From NCBI RefSeq assembly GCF_003664125.1, contig NZ_RCCP01000004.1, positions 330,214 to 394,213 of the forward strand: 64,000 bases of DNA. Direction: 5' to 3'. The DNA comes from Planococcus citreus (lineage in GTDB: Bacteria; Bacillota; Bacilli; Bacillales_A; Planococcaceae). The notes beneath the pieces were generated by a model that was not told the DNA's origin, searched no databases, and was given only the letters and a program-made list of their open reading frames with translations. The translations under genes and the position numbers were made by a program. How positions within the stretch are numbered: the stretch's first letter is position 1; every line of letters begins with the position of its first letter. Below are positions 33,096-42,114 of the stretch, one piece after another.

Positions 33096-34325
33096 TCAGC
33101 CCGCTTTGCCCCAGATTTTCCGGTGCGTCTCCAAGATAAACTGTTTATACGGCAGATCCGGCATCGGTTCGATCAATTCTTTTGCTTTTTGGGCATAAAT
33201 TTTCGCTTGCTCATGCTCGTCTAATTGTTCATAGATCAAGGCCATATAGGCTTCTTTTTCGTAATGCATCGATAAATCATACGGGTGGTGGATGAAACTG
33301 TTCATGCGGTGTTGCTTGAAGCAGTCTAGCGCTTCCTCAATCCGACCTATGCCGAAAAGTGCCTTGCCTTTTTCGAGGAAATAAAAATCCTCTTCATCCA
33401 GCAGATTGCGTGTTTCCTCGAGCAGCTGGTCTGCCTTTTCGTATTCATGAGTGAAAGAGTTCAAGTAGTGGATTTCGATGGCATTGGCGTAGGCGTTGAT
33501 TTCCGGATCATCCGAAAATTCCGCGAAAAGTTTAAGTTTCCCCACATAATAATCTTTGCGTTCCAAATCTCCTGCGAGCAAAGCTTCAAAACCGGCAAGC
33601 CGGTAAAGCGCATTGATCTGGTAGAAAATCTGATGTTTCCTGGAATATTCAATCGCCTCTTCCATCAAACGGCGGGCATTCTTTTGATCGCCTGTCGCGG
33701 AGTACAGGATAGACTCATAATAATCGAAGTCCAGTTTTTTCAGCGGATCCAAAACGCCGCTTTGTTCTTCGATGGTTTTCCGCGAAGCCTGTAACGATGC
33801 CAAAGCTTCTGTGTACTGGTGTTCAGTGAATTTCATCAGCGCTCGGAACATATGAAGATCAGCGACAGAATTAATCAAATGCAATTGTTCATAAATCGCT
33901 TCCGCCCGGTCGAACGCTGGTTTCCAATCGTAACGTTTCGTTTGATAGCAGCAGCGGCTGTAGATTTCAAGCAGCCGCGCCGATTCGTAGCGGAACGGCA
34001 ATTTCTCTACGTAAGGATGAATGCGTTCTGCAATTTCCTCAAAGCCCGACATCATCTCGTCGCTTGTGCCCGAAACGTTCCGGCGCTTTTCTTCAATTTC
34101 ATCGAGCAAAGCGCGAAGCTCCGCGGTTGGCATCTCCTGGAGCAATTCATTGCGCTCGATTCCAAGCCGCTCCGCGATATAGGAAAGGCTCTCCATCGAC
34201 GGATTCGCTTTGTTGTTCTCGATCAAACTGAGCATGCCCTTCGACAGTTGATCTCCGGCAAGTGCTTGCAAAGTTAGGCCTTGCTGTTTTCGTATCTGTT
34301 TAATCCGTTCCCCCAATGATGCCAT
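33096..34325 (-). CDS. XRE-family regulator with TPR domain
   Basis: A 409-residue regulator. Residues ~6-60 are an XRE helix-turn-helix (IKQIRKQQGLTLQALAGDQL, then SKGMLSLIENNKANPS). Residues ~95-405 are a series of helical TPR-like repeats, for example ALFGIGRIEEALDCFKQHR. This is the layout of the Rgg/PlcR/RNPP-like regulators that sense short peptides, though no peptide gene is visible next to it. It is transcribed divergently from an MFS pump, with two identical-type palindromes between them, so it very likely controls that pump. Confidence 0.88.
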   Translation of the reverse strand: MASLGERIKQIRKQQGLTLQALAGDQLSKGMLSLIENNKANPSMESLSYIAERLGIERNELLQEMPTAELRALLDEIEEKRRNVSGTSDEMMSGFEEIAERIHPYVEKLPFRYESARLLEIYSRCCYQTKRYDWKPAFDRAEAIYEQLHLINSVADLHMFRALMKFTEHQYTEALASLQASRKTIEEQSGVLDPLKKLDFDYYESILYSATGDQKNARRLMEEAIEYSRKHQIFYQINALYRLAGFEALLAGDLERKDYYVGKLKLFAEFSDDPEINAYANAIEIHYLNSFTHEYEKADQLLEETRNLLDEEDFYFLEKGKALFGIGRIEEALDCFKQHRMNSFIHHPYDLSMHYEKEAYMALIYEQLDEHEQAKIYAQKAKELIEPMPDLPYKQFILETHRKIWGKAG

Positions 34326-34458
34326 AAACTCACCTGCTTTTTTAGTATATTTAGTGGCGCCATGCTTTCATGCATGCGCCGATTCTTTTGAAAATGTGAT
34401 TTTCACTTTCATTGTAAACCAGCTGGATGCCACGCGCCGGAATGGAATTAAAAATATA

Positions 34459-34475
34459 GTTTAATTATATTAAAC
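34459..34475. promoter_or_regulatory. Operator-like palindrome 1 (GTTTAAT-N3-ATTAAAC)
   Basis: GTTTAAT-TAT-ATTAAAC, an exact 7-3-7 inverted repeat directly upstream of the -35 box of the MFS gene and toward the divergent regulator. Confidence 0.7.
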
Positions 34476-34481
34476 TTTTTC

Positions 34482-34510
34482 TTGTAATGCGAATAAAAGC
34501 ATGATATATT
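34482..34510 (+). promoter_or_regulatory. Sigma-A promoter of the MFS gene
   Basis: TTGTAA (34482-34487), 17 bases, TATATT (34505-34510). It is bracketed by the two palindromes. Confidence 0.7.
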
Positions 34511-34512
34511 TT

Positions 34513-34529
34513 GTTTAATTAAATTAAAC
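34513..34529. promoter_or_regulatory. Operator-like palindrome 2 (GTTTAAT-N3-ATTAAAC)
   Basis: GTTTAAT-TAA-ATTAAAC, the same half-sites as palindrome 1, located just downstream of the -10 box. The centres of the two sites are 54 bases apart. Confidence 0.7.
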
Positions 34530-34552
34530 TTATTGAAAAGGGAGCGAGTAAC

Positions 34553-35842
34553 ATGAACGAAGCGGGTAAAATCAAACAGGCTACGTACCATCTGTATACG
34601 TTCACCATCAGTAAACTGATTTCCACATTCGGCAGTTCGGTTTACGCATTCGGCATCAGCCTCTACGTCCTGGCTTTGACCGGTTCCGCCGCCAGTTTCG
34701 CCATCAATTTGATCTGCAGCATTCTGCCCCGGACCTTGTTTGCGCCGTTTGCCGGTTATGTCGCGGATAATTACCCGAAAAAAGCCGTGGTGCTGCTGTC
34801 TCAGGCAGCGAGCGTCTTATCCGTCGGCGGGCTATTGCTCTACAGTATGTCGAACGGCTTGTCGCTGGCAGCGATTTACACGGCGACCGCATTGATTTCC
34901 GTCAGTTCCATGTTCACAAGCGTCGCCTTTTCATCTTCCATTGCCAATTTGATCGACCCGGACCGTATCCAAAAAGCGATGGGCTATAACCAATCGGCAC
35001 TTGCCATCGCCACGATCGGCGGGCCGGTCATCGGCGGCATGCTGTTCGGCTTTGTGTCGATGAACGTTTTCCTACTGATCCAAGTGATCGCCTATGCACT
35101 TGCTGCGGCACTCGAAGCGACGATGAACTTCCGGCTCTATACAAGACGCGCCGAAACAGAGTCTGCGGAAGACAAACAAGGCGTATGGCAGGGCATGAAA
35201 GAAGGCGCAGTCTATCTACGGAAAAACCGCGTCATCACCGTCATTGTCACAACGGCTGTCGGATTGAATTTCTTCTTCTCCGCCTTGATGATTGGCTTGC
35301 CGTTCATCGCCGTCCAGCAATTAAAAGTACAGGCCACGCATTTCGGTTTCATCGAAGCGATGATTGCGCTCGGCATGCTGCTGGCATCGATTTATTTCTC
35401 GGTGCGCAAAGAAGTCAAATTCCCGCTGCAATTTTCCAAGCGTGCTATCATCGTCATGTCGCTGCTCCTTGCGGCGGTCTCCTTGCCGCTTATTGCCGGA
35501 TTGTCCTATTGGGGCAATGTCATTTACTTGCTCGTCTTGATGCTGGCGTTCGGCATCTCCAATGTCTTCGTCAACACGCCAATCGGGGTCATGATGCAAA
35601 AAGACGTTGACGAAGAATACCGCGGCCGCGTATTCGGCATCCTGGAATCGATGGCGATGGCCATGATGCCGCTTGGCTATTTACTGTTCGGCTTGCTCTA
35701 TGACCTGGTGCCTGCTCAATATGTGTTATGGGCCTGCAGCCTATGCCTCTTGATCTTGACGGCTTATAGTATGCGCCCGGCCATCATTCGCGAAGCTTAT
35801 CCCGAGCTTGCGGAAAAGCCATTTGATAAAGTTTTGTCCTGA
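34553..35842 (+). CDS. MFS efflux transporter (DHA3/macrolide-exporter-like)
   Basis: A 429-residue transporter with 12 predicted helices of the MFS_3/DHA3 group. SSVYAFGISLYVLALTGSAA starts the fold, FAPFAGYVADNYPKKAVVLL is the loop 2-3 motif, and DEEYRGRVFGILESMAMAMM is typical of macrolide-type exporters. The substrate is unknown. GGGAGCGAG precedes the ATG. Control by the divergent TPR regulator is strongly suggested by the paired palindromes around the promoter. A terminator follows. Confidence 0.87.
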   Translation: MNEAGKIKQATYHLYTFTISKLISTFGSSVYAFGISLYVLALTGSAASFAINLICSILPRTLFAPFAGYVADNYPKKAVVLLSQAASVLSVGGLLLYSMSNGLSLAAIYTATALISVSSMFTSVAFSSSIANLIDPDRIQKAMGYNQSALAIATIGGPVIGGMLFGFVSMNVFLLIQVIAYALAAALEATMNFRLYTRRAETESAEDKQGVWQGMKEGAVYLRKNRVITVIVTTAVGLNFFFSALMIGLPFIAVQQLKVQATHFGFIEAMIALGMLLASIYFSVRKEVKFPLQFSKRAIIVMSLLLAAVSLPLIAGLSYWGNVIYLLVLMLAFGISNVFVNTPIGVMMQKDVDEEYRGRVFGILESMAMAMMPLGYLLFGLLYDLVPAQYVLWACSLCLLILTAYSMRPAIIREAYPELAEKPFDKVLS

Positions 35843-35848
35843 ATCTGC

Positions 35849-35887
35849 AACAGCCGCCTTATTTCCAGTAGGCGGCTGTTTTTTTGC
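35849..35887 (+). terminator. Terminator after the MFS gene
   Basis: ACAGCCGCC ... GGCGGCTGTTTTTTT hairpin. Confidence 0.9.
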
Positions 35888-35903
35888 GTCCTGGAAGTTC
35901 CAT

Positions 35904-35929
35904 GTTTTAGGAGAACGCAGAAAGGGAAA
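35904..35929 (+). promoter_or_regulatory. Sigma-B promoter of the SDR gene
   Basis: GTTTTA (35904-35909), 14 bases, GGGAAA (35924-35929), about 40 bases before the start codon. Slightly weaker than the others in the window but well placed. Confidence 0.6.
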
Positions 35930-35970
35930 AGCGGAGGAGATATAAAACCCGAGAAAGGCGGAGATGAACG

Positions 35971-36825
35971 ATGAAAGACAAAGTGGAAAAAGTGCCGGCG
36001 CAGCATCAGGAGCGCCAGCCTGGATTTGAGAATGAAATGAAACCGCACCCGGATTTCCAAGGGAATCTGGCAGGTGCCTCGCAGCGTTTGCCAGGAAAAG
36101 CCGCACTCATAACCGGCGGCGACAGCGGAATCGGCCGCGCCATTGCCGTCGCTTTTGCAAAAGAAGGGGCAGACGTAGCAATTTCCTATTTGGATGAACA
36201 CGAAGATGCCGAGGAAACGAAGCAGCTCGTCGAAAAAGAGGGGCGCAAATGCCTGCTCATCGCTGGAGACATCGGCGACGAAGCATTCTGCAAACAAGTC
36301 ATTTCACAAGTGATCGAGAAATTCGGGAAACTCGATGTGCTGGTCAACAACGCCGCAGAGCAACATGTACAGGAGTCGCTAAAGGACATCACAGCAGAGC
36401 AACTGGAGAAAACATTCCGTACCAATGTCTTCAGCATGTTCCACCTGACAAAAGCGGCACTTGACCATTTAAAACCTGGTGCATCGATCATCAATACAAC
36501 GTCCATTACAGCATTCCGCGGCGAGCCAAGCTTAATTGATTATTCGTCTACAAAAGGCGCGATTCTGGCATTCACCCGCGCTTTGTCCGGATCGCTCGCA
36601 AAAGAAGGCATCCGGGTTAACGGAGTCGCCCCCGGCCCGATATGGACACCGCTCATCCCGGCTTCCTTCCCAGCGGAAGAGGTTGAAGGATTCGGAAGCG
36701 GCACGCCGCTCGGGCGGCCAGGGCAGCCGGATGAACTGGCCCCGGGATATGTCTATTTGGCTTCAGACGACTCATCCTATGTTACAGGACAAGTACTCCA
36801 CATCAATGGAGGTACGCCATATTAA
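35971..36825 (+). CDS. SDR oxidoreductase, general-stress type (YdaD/YhxC-like)
   Basis: A 284-residue NAD(P)-dependent short-chain dehydrogenase with the long N-terminal extension (QERQPGFENEMKPHPDF) typical of the YdaD/YhxC/YhdF group. ALITGGDSGIGRAIAVAFAK is the cofactor motif, NNAAEQ follows, INTTSITAFRG gives the catalytic serine region, and YSSTKGAILAF supplies Tyr and Lys. B. subtilis YdaD (Gsp39) is a sigma-B-controlled general stress protein, which agrees with the sigma-B-type promoter here. The substrate is unknown. AAAGGCGGAG precedes the ATG. Confidence 0.9.
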   Translation: MKDKVEKVPAQHQERQPGFENEMKPHPDFQGNLAGASQRLPGKAALITGGDSGIGRAIAVAFAKEGADVAISYLDEHEDAEETKQLVEKEGRKCLLIAGDIGDEAFCKQVISQVIEKFGKLDVLVNNAAEQHVQESLKDITAEQLEKTFRTNVFSMFHLTKAALDHLKPGASIINTTSITAFRGEPSLIDYSSTKGAILAFTRALSGSLAKEGIRVNGVAPGPIWTPLIPASFPAEEVEGFGSGTPLGRPGQPDELAPGYVYLASDDSSYVTGQVLHINGGTPY

Positions 36826-36913
36826 GCATTTTCAGGCATTCGATCAGTCCAATTGATCGAATGTCTTTTTTATCCATAAAAAAATTAATTTACAGGGAGG
36901 AGAGGTGCGTGAC

Positions 36914-37231
36914 ATGTCCGAGCAATTGAGAACGCCGCTAAAGAAACCGATCTGGACATTGGTCGTATTGAATTTAGCGGATGGTTTTTTAACTTATTGG
37001 GGGCTGTTGGCAGGAGCGATCGAGGAAGCGAATCCCTTGCTCAGCGGGTTGACGCCGCTTGCGATCTTTTCGGTTAAGCTATTGTTATCCGCCTGCCTTG
37101 CCGCATTCCTCTTCACCCCGCTCGTGCGGCTCGAGTCCAGGGTCTGGCGCTACTTTCTGCTGGCTGCCAATTTTGTGTATGCCGGCATATTGTCGCTCCA
37201 TGTCATTTGGATCGCTTTATTGTATCTATGA
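36914..37231 (+). CDS. DUF5658-type membrane protein
   Basis: A 105-residue protein with three hydrophobic segments. LNLADGFLTYWGL followed by IEEANPLLSGL is the D-x-x-x-T-x-x-G-L ... E-A-N-P-L pattern of DUF5658. Function unknown. AGGAGAGG precedes ATG 36914; the GTG at 36905 overlaps that site. It follows the SDR gene by 88 bases without an obvious terminator and may share its stress promoter. Confidence 0.78.
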   Translation: MSEQLRTPLKKPIWTLVVLNLADGFLTYWGLLAGAIEEANPLLSGLTPLAIFSVKLLLSACLAAFLFTPLVRLESRVWRYFLLAANFVYAGILSLHVIWIALLYL

Positions 37232-37267
37232 AAAAATCCCCGGACAGCCGAGCTGTCTGGGGATTTC
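37231..37267. terminator. Bidirectional terminator
   Basis: AAATCCCC-GACAG ... CTGTC-TGGGGATTT between convergent genes. Confidence 0.85.
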
Positions 37268-38455
37268 CTATGCCGGGGTCTGGCCGGCTTGTTGTTCTGT
37301 ATAGCGCAACGATTTTTTTGAAGCTTTGAACAGGACAATCAAGATGATGCTGAAAATGGCCAATCCGCCTGAAAGATAATAGATGGCGCCGGATTGCATC
37401 GTGAGCAGCCAGGTGAAAAACAGCGGGCCGATAATGCGCCCGAGGTTGTCCATCGAGTAAGTCATGCCGGCCGCTGTGCCGTATTTGCCGCCCGCTTCTT
37501 TCGAAGTGAGCGAGACGAGCACGGTGCGCGCGAGGGCATTGCCAGCAGTGAAGATGCTGAGTGCGACACCTGCAAACACCAAGCTGGTTGTAAACGGCAA
37601 TAGCACCAAGCCTAGCGCGGTGACGATCTGTGCGCCGATGATCCATTGCGTCTCGGTGCCGTTTTTCACACGGCGGACAACGCCGCCTTGAATCGCGGCA
37701 TCCACAAAGCCAGAGGCCATGAACAAATAGCCGAGCTGGAGCGGGGTAATTTGGATTTGGTCAATCTGGAACAATTGGAATGTCGACTCCAAGCCCGCGA
37801 GCAGGAACGTCACCATGAAGGAGAACAGGAACAAATAACGGATACGGTAATGCCAAAGCGTGCTGGCGCCTTTTGGCAACAGCTTGCGTTTGACTGCTTC
37901 GCCTTTGCGGACCGGTTCTTTCAAGACGATGCTTGCATAAACCATCAACAATAGCACAAGGGCAGCTGAGGCGGTGAATGGCAAGGATAAGGAGACCGCG
38001 CCGAGCAAGCCGCCGATCGCCGGGCCGAAAATGAAGCCAAGACCGATCGACATGCCGAGAAGGCCCATGTACTTATTGCGCTCTTCATCGGTCGTGATAT
38101 CCGCAACATATCCCGTAACGGCTGTATAAAGCGCACCCGAGAACAAGCCGCCGATAACGCGAGACATGTACAGCAGGATAAGATTATCGAGAAACAGCGA
38201 GAACAGGAAAAAACTGAGCGCGAATCCGGCAAGCCCGACCAAGATCAGCTTTTTGCGGCCGGTGCGGTCGGATAACCTGCCCCATAACGGCGCGGTGAAA
38301 AAGGACGAGAGGGCATATATTGTAATTAATCCTCCGACGTGGATGTCCGCATATCCTTGCTGGACGATCACTTCAGGGAGTATCGGAATGATTAGGCCGA
38401 AGCCAAGATAGACGAAAAACTGGACGGACATGAGCAATAAAATGGTTTTCTTCAT
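37268..38455 (-). CDS. MFS multidrug-type transporter (DHA1)
   Basis: A 395-residue transporter with 12 predicted helices. MKKTILLLMSVQFFVYLGFG is the start; APLWGRLSDRTGRKKLILVG is a classical motif A; SRVIGGLFSGALYTAVTGYV is motif B/C-like and GFIFGPAIGGLLG is the antiporter motif C. This fits NorA/Bmr-like drug/proton antiporters; substrates are unknown. AGGA lies eight bases before ATG 38455. The frame extends to 38512, but those codons lack a ribosome binding site. Confidence 0.87.
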   Translation of the reverse strand: MKKTILLLMSVQFFVYLGFGLIIPILPEVIVQQGYADIHVGGLITIYALSSFFTAPLWGRLSDRTGRKKLILVGLAGFALSFFLFSLFLDNLILLYMSRVIGGLFSGALYTAVTGYVADITTDEERNKYMGLLGMSIGLGFIFGPAIGGLLGAVSLSLPFTASAALVLLLMVYASIVLKEPVRKGEAVKRKLLPKGASTLWHYRIRYLFLFSFMVTFLLAGLESTFQLFQIDQIQITPLQLGYLFMASGFVDAAIQGGVVRRVKNGTETQWIIGAQIVTALGLVLLPFTTSLVFAGVALSIFTAGNALARTVLVSLTSKEAGGKYGTAAGMTYSMDNLGRIIGPLFFTWLLTMQSGAIYYLSGGLAIFSIILIVLFKASKKSLRYTEQQAGQTPA

Positions 38456-38544
38456 AAAGGAATTCCTGCTTTCTGCAAAGACTGGTGTTTTCATTTTACT
38501 CTTGTTTGCCACTCAGAACAACGGCAGCCGAAAAAAGATGGACA

Positions 38545-38587
38545 ATGAAAAAGCTCCCGCTTGCCTGATGGCAGCCGGGAGCTTTGG
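38545..38587 (-). terminator. Terminator of copA
   Basis: AAAGCTCCCG ... CGGGAGCTTTTTC hairpin on the minus strand. Confidence 0.85.
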
Positions 38588-38594
38588 GAATCGT

Positions 38595-40982
38595 TTACTT
38601 ATTTAATTTCACGCGCTGCAAACGCAATGCGTTCATGACAACGGAAACGGAACTGAACGCCATCGCGGCGCCTGCAAGCCAAGGGGCCAGGAATCCGGCA
38701 GCAGCAATCGGAATGCCGACCGAGTTATAGGCGAGCGCCCAAAACAAGTTCTGCTTGATGTTGCGGACGGTCAGGCGGCTCATGCGGACGGCATCCGCGA
38801 CGCGCATCAAATCGCCTTGCATCAAAGTGATGTCGGCTGCTTCCATGGCGATCGCAGTGCCAGTGCCCATAGCCATGCCGATATCGGCAGTCGCAAGTGC
38901 CGGTGCATCGTTCAAGCCGTCTCCAGCCATCGCGACTTTGCGCCCTTGCTCTTGCAGCTTCGCCACGTGTCCTGCTTTTTCAGCCGGCAGGACGCCGGCA
39001 ACGACTTCATCGATGCCGACTTGTCTGGCGATGGCATCGGCGGTGCGCTGCTGGTCGCCGGTCAGCATGACGACGCGCAGCCCCATGCGTTTCATTTCTT
39101 CGACGGCGGCTTTTGCAGAATCCTTGATCGTGTCAGCGACAGCGATAAGGCCCGCGTATTTTCCATCGATGGCAATGAACATCGCGGTCTTGCCATCTTG
39201 TTCCAATCGTTCGGCCGCTTGTTCGTCCACTGTAATGCCATCGAGCAAGCGGCGGTTGCCGATCCAAACATCCTGGCCATCGACATGCGCTTTGATGCCG
39301 TGTCCAGGAACTGCTTCGAATCTGCTGACAGCAAACCCTGCAGCCCCGAAGTCTGCAATTGCCTGTGCAACGGGGTGCTCGGATTCGCTTTCTGCGCTGG
39401 CAACAAGCCGTTTGACTTGTTCGGCATCGACATCCGGCACTGGGATAAAGTCGGTAACAACCGGTTTGCCGTTAGTGATAGTACCGGTCTTATCGAGCAC
39501 GATCGTATCGATATGCTTTGTCGTCTCCAACGATTCCGCCGTTTTGAATAATACGCCTTGTTCAGCGGCGCGTCCAGAACCGGCCATGATCGACGTCGGT
39601 GTAGCAAGCCCCAGCGCGCACGGGCAGGCGATGACGAGCACAGCAATCGTGCTGGTCAATGCTGACCCGAAATCTCCAGGGGAGACGAGGAAATACCAGA
39701 TCAAGAACGTCACAATCGCAATGCCGACGACAATCGGAACGAAAATGCCCGAAATCTGGTCGGCAAGCCGTTGAATCGGCGCTTTCGACCCTTGCGCTTG
39801 CTCGACAACCCGGATGATATTCGAGAGCACCGTGTCTTTGCCAATCTTATCGGCGCGTACTTTCAACGAACCATTGGCATTGACGGTCGCGGCGTATACG
39901 GCGTCGCCAGCCGACTTATCGACCGGCAGGCTTTCACCTGTCAGCATCGATTCGTCAACGGCGGAACTGCCGGAGACAACCGCTGCATCGACAGGGATCG
40001 AAGCGCCTGGTTTGATCAACAGGATATCGCCTTCTTTGACGTCTGCGATCGCAACACTGACGAATTCTTCGCCGCGTTCGACGAGTGCATGCTGCGGCTG
40101 CAGCTTCATCAGTTTCTTGATGGCGTCGGACGATCGGCCTTTCGCACGCGCTTCAAATACTTTGCCGAGAACGATCAAGGTGATCAAGACGGCGCTCGTT
40201 TCGAAATACAAGCCCATATTGTGGCCCATGCCTAGGTTGGCGAGGACCAGGTAGACGCTGTAGAAATAGGCGGCCGAGGTACCGAGTGCGACCAATACAT
40301 CCATATTGGCGCTTTTGTTTTTCAATGCGAAATAGGCGCCTTTATAGAAGGTCGCGCCGACCCAGAATTGCACCGGTGTCGCGAGCGCCCATTGCACGAA
40401 CGGATTCATCAGGAATTCCGGGACGTACATCCAAGACGTGAACGTGAAATGGCTGAACATCGTCCATAGGAGCGGCAACGAGAAAGCGGCAGATATCCAG
40501 AATAGGCGGGTCTTTTTCTTGATTTCCTGTTCCTTGTAATCGGTCGCTTCCTGTTGGTCCTGCTCAAGCACGGCGTCATAGCCGAGCGATTGGATTTTTT
40601 GAACGAAAGCCTCAGGCGTTAAGGTTCCCGGACTGTAGACAACGCGGCCGCTTTCTAGTGCCAAGTTAATCGTCGCGTGTTCAACGCCGTCCATTCGATT
40701 CAGCGCCTTTTCAATGCGCGCCGAACAGTTCGCGCATGTCATGCCTTGGATCGAAAAGTCGACTTCTTCTTGCTGGATGCCATAGCCGAGCTGTTCGACT
40801 TTTTGATGCAGATCGCTCAGTTTGGATTGTTCATCATCGTAATTGACCGATGCTTTTTCGGTTGCAAAATTGACCGTCGCCGACGATACGCCGGGAAGTT
40901 TCTGCAAGCCTTTCTCGACCCGGTTTGCACATGCGGCACAGGTCATTCCGGTGATCGGCAATTCCGTTTGCTTAGTAGCCAT
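38595..40982 (-). CDS. copA: Copper-exporting P1B-type ATPase
   Basis: A 795-residue Cu+ pump. Two heavy-metal-associated domains carry C15-x2-C18 and C83-x2-C86 (GMTCAACA and GMTCANCS). Eight membrane helices follow, with [10 protein letters not shown] in the actuator, C453-P-C455 in the transport helix, phosphorylated Asp497 in [18 protein letters not shown], and [14 protein letters not shown]. The last membrane part has the N-A-L and M-x-x-S-S residues expected of copper pumps. ATG 40982 follows AAAGGTGGGAT. It has its own CsoR box and is separated from copZ by a terminator. Confidence 0.95.
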   Translation of the reverse strand: MATKQTELPITGMTCAACANRVEKGLQKLPGVSSATVNFATEKASVNYDDEQSKLSDLHQKVEQLGYGIQQEEVDFSIQGMTCANCSARIEKALNRMDGVEHATINLALESGRVVYSPGTLTPEAFVQKIQSLGYDAVLEQDQQEATDYKEQEIKKKTRLFWISAAFSLPLLWTMFSHFTFTSWMYVPEFLMNPFVQWALATPVQFWVGATFYKGAYFALKNKSANMDVLVALGTSAAYFYSVYLVLANLGMGHNMGLYFETSAVLITLIVLGKVFEARAKGRSSDAIKKLMKLQPQHALVERGEEFVSVAIADVKEGDILLIKPGASIPVDAAVVSGSSAVDESMLTGESLPVDKSAGDAVYAATVNANGSLKVRADKIGKDTVLSNIIRVVEQAQGSKAPIQRLADQISGIFVPIVVGIAIVTFLIWYFLVSPGDFGSALTSTIAVLVIACPCALGLATPTSIMAGSGRAAEQGVLFKTAESLETTKHIDTIVLDKTGTITNGKPVVTDFIPVPDVDAEQVKRLVASAESESEHPVAQAIADFGAAGFAVSRFEAVPGHGIKAHVDGQDVWIGNRRLLDGITVDEQAAERLEQDGKTAMFIAIDGKYAGLIAVADTIKDSAKAAVEEMKRMGLRVVMLTGDQQRTADAIARQVGIDEVVAGVLPAEKAGHVAKLQEQGRKVAMAGDGLNDAPALATADIGMAMGTGTAIAMEAADITLMQGDLMRVADAVRMSRLTVRNIKQNLFWALAYNSVGIPIAAAGFLAPWLAGAAMAFSSVSVVMNALRLQRVKLNK

Positions 40983-40998
40983 GTATAATCCCACCTTT

Positions 40999-41015
40999 AT
41001 ACCTTGTAGGGGTAT
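40999..41015. promoter_or_regulatory. CsoR operator in front of copA
   Basis: ATACC-N7-GGTAT (ATACCTTGTAGGGGTAT on the plus strand), the same 5-7-5 pattern as the box upstream of csoR. Confidence 0.8.
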
Positions 41016-41023
41016 ATTGTTTT

Positions 41024-41053
41024 GAAAAAAATAACTGCGTTTCCGCAGTTATT
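41024..41053 (-). terminator. Terminator between copZ and copA
   Basis: Minus strand AATAACTGCG-GAAA-CGCAGTTATTTTTTT. It separates copZ from copA. Confidence 0.85.
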
Positions 41054-41270
41054 CGCTTAATGCCGCTACATCATAGCCTTGATCTTCAATAGCCGAGGCG
41101 ATTTGTGCGACATCGACATTCGCGCTGTCATATGTGACATCCACTGCGCCTTGCTCGAGTGACACATCGACTTTTTCAACGCCGGACAATGCGCCGACGC
41201 TTTCTTCTACGGATTTAACACAATGTTGGCAGCTCATGCCGCTTACTTGCAAATGAACTTGTTCTTTCAT
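41049..41270 (-). CDS. copZ: Copper chaperone CopZ
   Basis: A 73-residue ferredoxin-like copper chaperone that hands Cu+ to CopA. The metal site is GMSCQHC (Cys14 and Cys17), and the C-terminal half DQGYDVAAL follows the family. AAGGAGGAATTTTTC precedes the ATG. It lies 46 bases downstream of csoR in the same direction and is closed by a terminator, so csoR-copZ form one unit. Confidence 0.95.
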   Translation of the reverse strand: MKEQVHLQVSGMSCQHCVKSVEESVGALSGVEKVDVSLEQGAVDVTYDSANVDVAQIASAIEDQGYDVAALSE

Positions 41271-41316
41271 GAAAAATTCCTCCTTGTTGTAAGGTAAGCG
41301 AATCGCTTCCTTTATA

Positions 41317-41637
41317 TTATTTCCTCATCAGCTTTTGAAAAGTGACGAGCAGTTCATCCAGGATCTCTTCGTCGCCTGAAGCGAGGCGGTCTTTGACACA
41401 GCCTTTTAAATGCCCGTCGAGCAGCACTTTCGTCACGCTGTTCAATGCGGACTGGGTAGCTGCCAATTGCGTGATGATGTCATCGCAATAGACATCCCGG
41501 TCCACCATGCCTTTGATGCCGCGCACTTGCCCTTCGATGCGATTCAGCCGATTCGTCAAATCACGTTTGACCGAAGGAGGATGGTGGCTTTTTCTGCAGG
41601 CATCTGGGGATGGCATTTCTTCGATTGCTTCACTCAT
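41317..41637 (-). CDS. csoR: Copper-sensing repressor CsoR
   Basis: A 106-residue all-helical repressor of the DUF156/CsoR family. NRLNRIEGQVRGIKGMVDRD is the signature first helix. The Cu+ ligands Cys51 (VYCDD), His76 and Cys80 (GHLKGC) form the C-H-C site of true copper sensors. Cu+ binding lifts repression of the copper genes. GGAGGGG precedes the ATG. Matching ATACC-N7-GGTAT boxes lie upstream of csoR and of copA. Confidence 0.95.
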   Translation of the reverse strand: MSEAIEEMPSPDACRKSHHPPSVKRDLTNRLNRIEGQVRGIKGMVDRDVYCDDIITQLAATQSALNSVTKVLLDGHLKGCVKDRLASGDEEILDELLVTFQKLMRK

Positions 41638-41723
41638 TCAAAACCCCTCCAATTATTCGGATAGCGAATCGTTCACCGGCTTGATCCAATCGATAAGTGA
41701 ACAGTTTCGATTACACCCCGAGT

Positions 41724-41740
41724 ATACCTTAAGGGGGTAT
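41724..41740. promoter_or_regulatory. CsoR operator upstream of csoR
   Basis: ATACC-TTAAGGG-GGTAT on the plus strand, about 90 bases before the csoR start. Autoregulation is expected. Confidence 0.8.
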
Positions 41741-41791
41741 GAGCTTCAAGAGATTAACTCAAGCTTTGCATTTGTCATCAAATTGATACGT

Positions 41792-41820
41792 TTGAAACTC
41801 TGAAATGATGGTATTATATA
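41792..41820 (+). promoter_or_regulatory. Sigma-A promoter facing a short open frame
   Basis: TTGAAA (41792-41797), 17 bases, TATATA (41815-41820), pointing away from csoR toward the short frame at 41923. Confidence 0.55.
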
Positions 41821-41922
41821 CGTAGATAAAGAAAAGTCAACTATTTCGAACGGAACAGTCACATCAGCGAGATCTGCACACGTCCAAATAGCAACAACTA
41901 CTCCCCGAAGAGGTGATTATGG

Positions 41923-42114
41923 ATGATTAAAAATGGAGAGATCCGCAACATTGTATCAAACCTTGCAAAACTTGGCGTCCAAGCGAAGATAACAAAATCC
42001 CGTGTAGAGCTGAGCAAAACCCTATCATTGCCTCAGCCGCCGCAAGCCTCATCGCATTCTTCATAAGAAAACTCCGACGCCCAATGCGCCGGAGTTTTTT
42101 ATTTTGCTTATGAA
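41923..42114 (+). CDS. Possible 63-residue protein
   Basis: ATG 41923 is preceded by GAGGTGATTATGG and, about 100 bases further up, by a good sigma-A promoter. The frame begins MIKNGEIRNIVSNLAKLGVQ, a plausible amphipathic helix, continues with a Pro/Ser-rich stretch, and then runs through the rodA terminator hairpin (42067-42105) to a stop at 42112. Coding through a terminator is unusual, so either the true gene is broken near 42060 or this is not a gene. No family is recognised. Confidence 0.35.
42067..42105. terminator. Terminator at the end of rodA
   Basis: AAAACTCCG-CGC ... GCG-CGGAGTTTT hairpin just past the rodA stop codon, with A/T tracts on both sides. Confidence 0.75.
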
